The translations under genes were made by a program, and so were the position numbers. A DNA stretch of 40,399 nucleotides from AM-1111 sp046302135 (GTDB taxonomy: Bacteria > Bacteroidota > Bacteroidia > B-17B0 > Aurantibacillaceae). Under the pieces are notes generated by a model that saw only the letters and a program-made list of their open reading frames with translations, searched no databases and was not told the DNA's origin. Of the stretch, positions 16,438 to 22,601 are shown piece by piece; positions within the stretch are counted from its first letter, which is position 1; the number at the start of each line of letters is the position of its first letter. The DNA lies in the NCBI GenBank assembly GCA_046302135.1, contig JBKCIQ010000120.1, positions 1 through 40,399 on the forward strand, written 5' to 3'.

Positions 16438-17607
16438 TTAACACTTATTTAAAAGATGTTCGATTTGTTTTAATAAAAATTCAGGATCTGCCGGTTTTTT
16501 TAAAATCACATCAATTTTTAACTTTACTTCAGTATTAATATTTTCATAAGCCGTTAGCAGAAGAAACTTTGTACGAAATATTGATTTAGAATCGATCTCA
16601 TTGATTAAATCTGTTCCTATACCATCTTGCAAAAAATAATCTGTAACAACCAAATCAAAATGAAATAAATCAAAATATTTTTTAGCCGTTTCAAAATTAG
16701 AAGCAGTTATAACAATATAACTAGTACTATCCAAGATTTTTGAAAGGAGAAATCTATTCAAATCGTTATCTTCAACTATCAGTATTTTCTTGAAAGAATT
16801 AAAAATTTTATGAAAAAAGTTTGAATTTATTACATCATTTTTAATCTCATCAGTTCTAACAGAAGTCTTTAATTTAACTGTTGCAGTAAAGACAGACCCA
16901 ATACCTACATGACTATTTACTTGAATTCTTCCGTTAAATTCATCTGTAATTTTTTTTACAACAGACAAACCTAAACCAACACCTTCTGAGTTTACACCAG
17001 AAAAATATTGCTCTTGGTAATATGGTTGGAATATTCTTCCAATCTGATCTTTTTCAATTCCACGACCGGTATCACCAACAACAAAGATGACTTCAACAAT
17101 TGAATCATTTACTTGTGATGTATAAACCTTTAATTCAACAAACCCTTTTTCAGTAAATTTTAAGGAGTTCGACATCAAATTAACCAATAGCTGAAAAAGG
17201 CCGGTAAAATCACCATCAAATTTAAAATCTCCTTCATGATTGAAATCAACAAGTAATTCAATTTTTTTTTTGATGAACAAAGATTTTAATGTATAAACTA
17301 CATTCTCCAAAAGTTCATAAATTGTAAAATATGATTTTTTTTGAAATCTATGATTAATAATGTTTGAATGTAAAATATTTTCTAAAATTCTCAACATTTG
17401 ATCAGATGACCTTTTAATCCCTGTGACAAATTCTCTTTGCTCATCATTAAGGTTTGTATTATCCAATAACCAAACATAACCCATTATTCCATTTAATGGA
17501 TTCCTGATCTCGTGACTTAAAACTTCACTAGGTTCTGGTACAACACTGTCTGTGCTAGCTTGCTTTGGTAAAATATTCATAAACTTTAATTCCGTAAAAA
17601 TATTCAT
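16438..17607 (-). CDS. Soluble hybrid histidine kinase (HisKA-HATPase-receiver)
   Basis: This 389-residue protein has almost no input region. The H-box LSHEIRNPLNG is at residues 30-40 (H32), followed by HATPase_c motifs (LLVNLMSNSLKF N-box, GDTGRGIE, GVGLGLSVVKKI) and a C-terminal receiver (about 270-389: KKILIVEDND, VVTDYFLQDG phospho-acceptor near 322, LKKP). There is no transmembrane segment or PAS/GAF domain, so the signal must come from a partner or through the HPt protein. It is the first gene of the HK-HPt-LytTR operon. An in-frame ATG at residue 10 is an alternative start. The gene contains an A10 run in the coding strand (17262-17271) that leaves the frame intact, a useful control for the two broken A-run genes. 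Confidence 0.9.
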   Translation of the reverse strand: MNIFTELKFMNILPKQASTDSVVPEPSEVLSHEIRNPLNGIMGYVWLLDNTNLNDEQREFVTGIKRSSDQMLRILENILHSNIINHRFQKKSYFTIYELLENVVYTLKSLFIKKKIELLVDFNHEGDFKFDGDFTGLFQLLVNLMSNSLKFTEKGFVELKVYTSQVNDSIVEVIFVVGDTGRGIEKDQIGRIFQPYYQEQYFSGVNSEGVGLGLSVVKKITDEFNGRIQVNSHVGIGSVFTATVKLKTSVRTDEIKNDVINSNFFHKIFNSFKKILIVEDNDLNRFLLSKILDSTSYIVITASNFETAKKYFDLFHFDLVVTDYFLQDGIGTDLINEIDSKSIFRTKFLLLTAYENINTEVKLKIDVILKKPADPEFLLKQIEHLLNKC

Positions 17608-17746
17608 ACTTAAATTTTTAAAATAAAATTTCTAAACCTAATACTACAACATCTAAACAATTTATCTGTAAAAAAAAACCTATTGTCATGAAAATCATTC
17701 CATGCATCATTATTAAAAAAATAATTACTGACATACTATTAATATT

Positions 17747-17832
17747 GCACCGGTTATTTGACATAGTTTAAATATGGTACCGGTGTCTGTTAGGGCGGAG
17801 GGGTCCGGCTCCGGCGGGCACTGGTCCATATT
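17747..17832 (+). ncRNA. GC-rich foldable element with alternative pairings (candidate riboregulator or REP-like element)
   Basis: This is a GC-rich island in strongly AT-rich intergenic DNA. AATATGG (17771-17777) pairs with CCATATT (17826-17832). After a 1-nt bulge, 17779-17787 pairs with 17817-17825 over nine positions including two G-U pairs, and CGGAG (17796-17800) can pair with CTCCG (17809-17813). The G-U pairs hold only for plus-strand RNA. CACCGGT (17748-17754) can instead pair perfectly with ACCGGTG (17779-17785), which would break the long hairpin. The element lies 27 bp before the unknown gene at 17859. I do not recognise a known riboswitch or RNA family. A REP/MITE-like remnant is the main alternative. 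Confidence 0.35.
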
Positions 17833-17858
17833 AAATAAATAAAAAAGCAAATTCACAA

Positions 17859-18338
17859 ATGCAAACCATATATAAAACAACCATCAACAACTTTAAACCC
17901 GATCCGGTTAAATTTAAAATTTACAAATCAGCAATTGAACTTGAAATAATGTTTTTAAAATCAACCGAGAAAGGCACAAATAAGAATATTACCACCAAAA
18001 ATCAAATTTTAAATAAAAATTACATCAGTTTACTAAACAGAGCAATGATTTCAAATGAAGAGTTACTAAATAATTATATTGAGCTAAGCGAACTTTTAAT
18101 TAATGAAGTGGTTAATTTCCAAAAAAAAGATAGCAACTCATTAGAAAAAAATGAATCTTTGGCGAAAATTAATTTTTTAGAAAATCAAATCGATATTTCC
18201 ATAAAGATCAGTAAAAGCTTCATGAAACTAATTCAAAGTAAATTTGAAACCTCAAAAATCAAATCACCTAGAAAATCAACAATAAATCATTTCAATAACA
18301 AGGAACTTATCAGTAAATGGTGGTTGAGCGTCGAATAA
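17859..18338 (+). CDS. Hypothetical helical cytoplasmic protein
   Basis: This 159-residue protein has no signal peptide and no membrane segment. It is rich in Lys, Asn, Ile and Glu, with long predicted helices (about 20-75 and 85-135, the latter with heptad-like hydrophobic spacing: LAKINFLENQIDISIKISKSFMKLI) and a short C-terminal end reading SKWWLSVE. I recognise no family. Codon and residue use match the AT-rich neighbours, and the absence of stops over 480 bp supports a real gene. It is divergent from the phosphorelay operon and follows the GC-rich foldable element, so its expression could be linked to either. Confidence 0.55.
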   Translation: MQTIYKTTINNFKPDPVKFKIYKSAIELEIMFLKSTEKGTNKNITTKNQILNKNYISLLNRAMISNEELLNNYIELSELLINEVVNFQKKDSNSLEKNESLAKINFLENQIDISIKISKSFMKLIQSKFETSKIKSPRKSTINHFNNKELISKWWLSVE

Positions 18339-18435
18339 TTATACTTTTTCTATTTCAAAGAACTCAAACCAATTTTTTTGATTTTTTTACGAATGTAAAT
18401 TGAATAGCTAATTAATAAAATAATTTTGATTGAAT

Positions 18436-18453
18436 ATCCGTACCCGTACGGAT
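18436..18453. promoter_or_regulatory. Perfect 8-bp dyad, operator-like
   Basis: ATCCGTAC (18436-18443) and GTACGGAT (18446-18453) are perfect inverted repeats around CC, 119 bp before the gene at 18572. GC content is well above the surrounding sequence. This suggests a binding site for a dimeric regulator; no specific regulator can be named. Confidence 0.45.
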
Positions 18454-18503
18454 GTATTTAGGTAAGTACACGCAATTTAATTAATCGAATTTTTCAATGA
18501 ATC

Positions 18504-18533
18504 AAACCGAATTTTAATAAATTTTATCGGTTT
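18504..18533. promoter_or_regulatory. 7-bp inverted repeat close to the 18572 start
   Basis: AAACCGA (18504-18510) and TCGGTTT (18527-18533) flank a 16-bp AT-only spacer, 38 bp before the ATG. Half-sites about two helical turns apart could bind a dimer over the promoter. In AT-rich DNA the significance is modest. The remainder of 18339-18571 shows no gene. Confidence 0.3.
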
Positions 18534-18571
18534 TATAAAACATATTAATTATTTTAGCCCAATAAGATAAT

Positions 18572-18883
18572 ATGAGTTTTGACGGAAATGAAAATCATGA
18601 CATCAGTTTGGAAATTGCTTCTCAATGGACAGCAAATTACAGGAATCAAAATCCAAATAGTACAATTGCACATTATTTCGTTAGAAAAGCAATCGAAGAA
18701 ATATTAGCGCAAGATGGTGCGGTTGGAATAAGAATATACTACGCATTAGACGAAAACAATCAAAAACAATTGATAATTACTGGCGTAAACAGTGAAGAAA
18801 ATGATCTGTACGAAGGGAAATTGGCTGAAAAAAGTACTCTCTGTCCCCCTCACTGCGGTAAAAACAATCCCCTAAATTCATGA
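18572..18883 (+). CDS. Small conserved-type protein with C-terminal CPPxCG motif
   Basis: This 103-residue soluble protein has an N-terminal region with ISLEIASQWTANYRN, a central HYFVRKAIEEILAQDGAVGIRIYYALDENNQKQLIITGV helix-strand unit, and a C-terminal tail carrying CPPHCG (residues 92-97) then NPLNS. From memory, similar ~100-residue proteins with a terminal CPPxCG occur in other Bacteroidota and are annotated as hypothetical. The paired cysteines suggest metal or redox binding at the flexible end. It has no signal peptide. It lies just before the broken membrane-protein gene (25 bp), on the same strand. Function is unknown. Confidence 0.7.
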   Translation: MSFDGNENHDISLEIASQWTANYRNQNPNSTIAHYFVRKAIEEILAQDGAVGIRIYYALDENNQKQLIITGVNSEENDLYEGKLAEKSTLCPPHCGKNNPLNS

Positions 18884-18908
18884 ATTATTTAATGAATCCC
18901 ACAGTTTA

Positions 18909-19612
18909 ATGAGTAATCTCGAATTGTTGATGATATTTGCATATGTTGGAGTTGCTTTTAATATAATATGGGCGATTTATTCAATTGCTTATTTTAAAAA
19001 AAAAAAATACCTAAAAGTTTAATTGCTTTAGGAATAACAGCAGGCACAGTAGACTTTTTTGCCCTTTTCACAATTTATTTCTTTCATGACTCACGTTATC
19101 TTAATTTGTTTTATTCTCTGGCAGAAGCAATATTTTTGCTGACTTATTACAAGGAATCCGATTCATTTATTTCAAATACTAAAGTAATCAATTATGCTTT
19201 TTACCCATTAATTGTAGTTGTTACAATTTTATTTTTACTAGAACTGGTAATATTAATTTATAACCTCAACTGGTTCGATGGGCAGTCCTTTATACTTCCA
19301 TTTTTCTTTAACTCAGTAATTTCAATATTGGCATTTTTATCTCTTAATTTTTTAATTAAATCCAAATTAAATAATAAGATTACAGACATTGCTGAATTGT
19401 ACGTAAATTTTGGGGTACTGGTTTACTATTTTACAACCATAATTATAATGACTTTTGAAAGTTTCCATTTATGTAGTGATATAAATCAACAATTTGAAAA
19501 CAACTTAATAATTACTATTTCTTATTCTTTAATCAACATATTCTATTGCATAATTATGATAATTTCGACTATCAAATTTTCTCGCCAAGAAAGCAAATTA
19601 AAATTCAATTAA
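18909..19612 (+). CDS. Multi-pass membrane protein, reading frame broken at an A12 run
   Basis: The ATG at 18909 opens a frame (MSNLELLMIFAYVGV...) that encodes one transmembrane helix and reaches A12 (18996-19007), then stops at 19020. The frame that continues after the run (KIPKSLIALGITAGTVDFF...) is open to TAA at 19610-19612. Joining them by a -1 shift (or one added A) gives a 234-residue protein with about seven hydrophobic segments and a Lys-rich first cytosolic loop exactly at the join. The second half alone has its first ATG only at 19106 and would lack the first helices. The heptamer A_AAA_AAA is in phase. Its position before a NarL-type kinase with no sensor domain suggests a membrane sensor or partner (inference). 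Alternatives are phase variation, pseudogene or a homopolymer sequencing error. Confidence 0.65.
18996..19032 (+). other. Candidate -1 slippery site (A12) with a weak downstream stem
   Basis: The A12 run (18996-19007) begins on a codon boundary, giving TTT followed by four AAA codons, so A_AAA_AAA is in the zero frame. CCTAAA (19010-19015) and TTTAGG (19027-19032) can form a 6-bp stem two bases after the run. The -1 frame is the one that encodes the rest of the membrane protein. The stem is weak and close to the slip site, so transcript slippage is at least as likely as ribosomal shifting. Confidence 0.4.
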
Positions 19613-19628
19613 AAAATTCTTAATTGAA
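19604..19628 (+). terminator. AT-rich inverted repeat spanning the membrane-protein stop
   Basis: TTCAATTAA (19604-19612) and TTAATTGAA (19620-19628) are perfect 9-bp arms with a 7-nt loop, covering the TAA. There is no GC clamp and no T-tract after it, so intrinsic termination is doubtful; it may simply protect the mRNA end. Confidence 0.25.
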
Positions 19629-19968
19629 TAAGGTAAGATAAAATTTAAACTTAAAAAGCGATTAATTAATACTAAATCTGAAAATATGTTTATTAAAGAA
19701 AAAACCATTGATTAAATTTCAATTCTAAACGGACCGGTTGAAATATAGCTCTGCTGTAATGAAGAATACATAAATATATTAATAACTATAAATTATTACC
19801 AAATGACTAATTTACTCTATTGTAAATTCACTATAGTTACTTTTAAAAAGTTTACATTTAAAGAAAATAAGAACAAACATCAAATAATACTTAGCTATTA
19901 AATAATACAATTAGCTAAATGCCAATATATATTTTTAATATCGGAGGTAAAACTTAATACATTGTAGA
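19613..19968. other. Intergenic stretch without a gene
   Basis: These 356 bp of AT-rich sequence contain no open frame of note. They hold the end of the inverted repeat above, an isolated ACCGGT (19733-19738) in a GGACCGGTT context, and a rare Shine-Dalgarno-like GGAGG at 19943-19947. The GGAGG lies 21 bp before the GTG at 19969, which is further than expected for ribosome binding. No promoter consensus is convincing. Confidence 0.4.
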
Positions 19969-20763
19969 GTGGTAATAATTGAAATTTATAGTATAACATG
20001 GATTGCGGTTATTTCAATTTTAATAGTTCTTATTTTGATCATTATTCTATATTATTTTGTCTTATTACACGATAAGAAAATTATAGAAAAAAATTCCCAG
20101 CTTATTGAGCAAGAAAAAAAATTCCATGCTTCTATTATTACTGCCGGAGAAATGGAAAGAAAATCAATATCGAGAGATTTACATGACAATGTTGGAATGT
20201 TAATCAGCACCGTTAAATTAAAAATTGATTCCGAAATTGATAATTTACACCAAAAAAAAATTGATACTGGAAACTTAAGAAGCTGTGAACCAATCCTAGA
20301 AAAAATTTACGAAAGCCTAAAAAATATTACGACTAATCTTTCACCACCTCGATTGATAAACTTCGGTCTATTTGAAGGTATAAGTTATTTATCAGAGGAG
20401 ATAAATCAAACAGGAATACACACCGTTGAAGTAACTAATTATAATTGGATTGAGTCTGTAATTAAAGAAAATGAAAATGAAAATATATACTTTATTATTA
20501 AAGAACTCATTAATAACAGCATAAAACACAAAAATGCAAAAAAAACAACTATTGAAATGATAAGCAATTCAAACTCTAAAGTTATTAAAATACGGAACGA
20601 TGTTGAAGGAATAACTGATGATCAGGTAAAAAGTGTAATTGAAAAAAATAAAGGAAATGGGCTTAAAAACATATTTGGCCGTCTATTATTGATCAATGGA
20701 AAAATTAATTTCAATAATGACGTCAATAACAAAACAAAAATTAGTATCACCCTTGATAAATAA
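19969..20763 (+). CDS. NarL-type sensor histidine kinase (HisKA_3) with one transmembrane helix
   Basis: This 264-residue protein has a single N-terminal membrane helix (about 8-33), a short coiled coil (35-60), a HisKA_3 dimerisation/phosphorylation block (ERKSISRDLHDNVG, H72) and a HATPase_c domain (N-box KELINNSIKHKNA near 175, GNGLKNIFGRL near 229). It has no extracellular or PAS sensor domain, so sensing may be delegated to the preceding membrane protein. The start is GTG; no ATG occurs in frame before the catalytic region. Its last codons overlap the response regulator gene, indicating coupled translation. Confidence 0.88.
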   Translation: MVIIEIYSITWIAVISILIVLILIIILYYFVLLHDKKIIEKNSQLIEQEKKFHASIITAGEMERKSISRDLHDNVGMLISTVKLKIDSEIDNLHQKKIDTGNLRSCEPILEKIYESLKNITTNLSPPRLINFGLFEGISYLSEEINQTGIHTVEVTNYNWIESVIKENENENIYFIIKELINNSIKHKNAKKTTIEMISNSNSKVIKIRNDVEGITDDQVKSVIEKNKGNGLKNIFGRLLLINGKINFNNDVNNKTKISITLDK

Positions 20764-21412
20764 TTCCAAAATAAAAGTTGCAATAATAGACGATCATCTG
20801 CTTTTCAGAGAAGGATTAAAAGAGTTAATTGAAAAACATGAAGAAATAGAAGTTAAAATAAGTACTGGCGATATCATTATTCTATTTGAACATCTAAAAA
20901 ATTGTTTTTTGGATGTTATATTGTTAGACATCAGTATGCCAAATCACAACGGCCTTGAAATACTAAATAAAATTAAATTAAAATCGCCACAAACTAAAAT
21001 ATTAATGCTTTCACAATATTATGACGACCAAACTATAGTTTACGCAATGAAAAAAGGCGCTAATGGCTTTTTATCTAAAACAGTGCACTATAAAATTATA
21101 ATTAGTGCGATAAAAGAAACGCATCGAAACGGATTCTATCTTGATAATAAGATTTCAAATCTTCTAGTTAGAAATTTTTCCGATAAAGAAATTTCATTTC
21201 CTAAACATCTTTCATCAATTACCGATAGAGAAAAAGAAATACTACTCTTGGTGTGTGAAGAGAAATCGAATAATGATATTGCTGAAAAACTCTTTATCAG
21301 CACCAGAACAGTAGAAACTCACATAGAAAATTTATACAAAAAAACCAATGCCAAAACAAGAACTGGTTTGGTAATCTATGCTTTACGGAATCAACTTTAT
21401 AAAATAAATTAA
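20753..21412 (+). CDS. NarL/FixJ-family response regulator
   Basis: The receiver domain begins KIKVAIIDDHLLFREGL, has its phospho-acceptor Asp in VILLDISMPNHNG, and is followed by a LuxR-type helix-turn-helix (LTDREKEILLLV-like segment, then NDIAEKLFISTRTVETHIENLYKKT). It is the partner of the overlapping kinase. The start is uncertain: ATGs at 20696 and 20717 give long N-terminal extensions. TTG at 20753 overlaps the kinase stop by 11 bp and leaves six residues before the first beta strand, as in most relatives, so I prefer it. It is convergent with the serine-hydrolase half, the last 4 bp overlapping. Targets are unknown. Confidence 0.9.
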   Translation: MINNSKIKVAIIDDHLLFREGLKELIEKHEEIEVKISTGDIIILFEHLKNCFLDVILLDISMPNHNGLEILNKIKLKSPQTKILMLSQYYDDQTIVYAMKKGANGFLSKTVHYKIIISAIKETHRNGFYLDNKISNLLVRNFSDKEISFPKHLSSITDREKEILLLVCEEKSNNDIAEKLFISTRTVETHIENLYKKTNAKTRTGLVIYALRNQLYKIN

Positions 21413-22590
21413 TCCTTGTAGGGAGGATTTAAATCTTCAATGGCCTCATACAGCAACTTGTGAATTTTAGGGCGTATATGCGATGCGGCCAATTTATTTG
21501 ACTCAGCATTCGGATGAACACGGTTACTTAAGAAAACATAAATTAGTTGGTTACTTGGATCTGCCCAAACAAAGGTTCCGGTAAAACCACTATGTCCGAA
21601 ACTTTCCATACTGGCCTCAGATGTAACAGGGCCTTCCTTTTTTCTATCCAAATCAGGCTTTTCAAAACACAAACCACGACGATTACTTGGAAAATAATTT
21701 TTCCACGCAAAAAGTTTTACCGTATTACTGTCTAAAAAACGTTCTCCACCATAAACACCTTTGTTTAAAAGCATCTGCATAATAACGGCAATATCATTGG
21801 CATTACTAAACAATCCTGCGTGACCTGCAACACCACCCATTAAAGCCGCACCCTGATCATGAACATCTCCGCACAATAATGCTTTTCTGAATTCCTGATC
21901 ATTTTCTGTTGGTGCAATCTGATCTTTAGACAACCTCCTGTGCGGCGTATAACCAATTGTCTGAAGACCCATTCTTCTGTAAAATTTTACCATAAGAAAA
22001 CTGTCCAAACTTTGACTTGTTGCTTTTTCAATTATTCGCTGGTGCAAATAATAACCTAAATCACTGTAGAGGTATTTTCCCCTTCCTTTTAATTTGCAAT
22101 TCATTACCTGATATAGAATGGTATCGCGGATTGTACTTAATGCGAACATTCCATCACGCACACGAAAAGGGTAATCTTTTGATTGCCGCTCTGAATAGTA
22201 TCCGGGTTTATATACACCTTTATCTGTTAAACTTGATTTATAAAATGGAATCCATGCGGGCAAACCTGACTGATGTGTCATAACTTCACATAAACGAAGC
22301 GCAGAAGTATTTGTTCCATTACACTCAGAAAGGTAATCACCAAAGGTTTTATTAATATCAAGTTTTCCCTCACCATGCAGCTTCATTAATGCAAGTGCCG
22401 TTCCCGATATTTTTGTAACTGAAGCAAGGTCATAAACAGTATTTTCGTCTACATTATCTGAATTACCATATGTAAAGTTACCGTAGGATTTATCCAGAAA
22501 AACCTTTCCGTCTTTTATGGCAAGGATTCTGCATCCAGGATAGCATCGATCTCTAATTCCTTTTTCAGCGATGCTGTCTATTTGCGCGAG
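21409..22590 (-). CDS. Serine hydrolase (class C beta-lactamase-like) half of a GH3 fusion, out of frame
   Basis: This frame starts inside the A10 run shared with the GH3 gene and is open to 21409 (about 390 residues). It contains LASVTKISGT, the S-x-x-K catalytic motif, then GKLDINKTFGDYL, THQSGLPAW, a YSDLGYYL block (the Y-x-x tyrosine-type motif) and HSGFTG near the end in place of the KTG box. This is the pattern of the beta-lactamase/DD-peptidase-like Pfam family. The first ATG of the frame (22386) lies after the S-x-x-K motif, so independent translation would give a dead protein. In relatives this domain is fused behind a GH3 domain, as it would be here after a -1 shift. It probably acts on peptidoglycan-derived or ester substrates. 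Confidence 0.8.
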   Translation of the reverse strand, partial: LAQIDSIAEKGIRDRCYPGCRILAIKDGKVFLDKSYGNFTYGNSDNVDENTVYDLASVTKISGTALALMKLHGEGKLDINKTFGDYLSECNGTNTSALRLCEVMTHQSGLPAWIPFYKSSLTDKGVYKPGYYSERQSKDYPFRVRDGMFALSTIRDTILYQVMNCKLKGRGKYLYSDLGYYLHQRIIEKATSQSLDSFLMVKFYRRMGLQTIGYTPHRRLSKDQIAPTENDQEFRKALLCGDVHDQGAALMGGVAGHAGLFSNANDIAVIMQMLLNKGVYGGERFLDSNTVKLFAWKNYFPSNRRGLCFEKPDLDRKKEGPVTSEASMESFGHSGFTGTFVWADPSNQLIYVFLSNRVHPNAESNKLAASHIRPKIHKLLYEAIEDLNPPYKD

Positions 22591-22601
22591 CTTTTTTTTT
22601 T
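22542..22601 (-). other. Candidate -1 slippery site (A10) with a downstream stem-loop
   Basis: On the coding (minus) strand the GH3 frame reads ATT, three AAA codons, then AGC, so A_AAA_AAA is in phase; the run is 22601 to 22592. Sixteen bases later AGCATCG (22575-22569) can pair with CGATGCT (22548-22542) across a 20-nt loop. The GH3 frame stops at 22580-22578, between the run and the stem. A -1 shift enters the serine-hydrolase frame. The spacer is longer than the usual 5-9 nt of known frameshift sites. Confidence 0.4.

Noticed and set aside
17262..17271. A10 run in the hybrid kinase gene as a third frame break
   Set aside because: The frame continues correctly through the run into the ATPase domain, so the gene is intact as read.
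17771..17832. GC-rich element as a tRNA or SRP RNA
   Set aside because: No cloverleaf arms, T-loop sequence or SRP tetraloop/symmetric-loop features fit; the length is also too short for SRP RNA.
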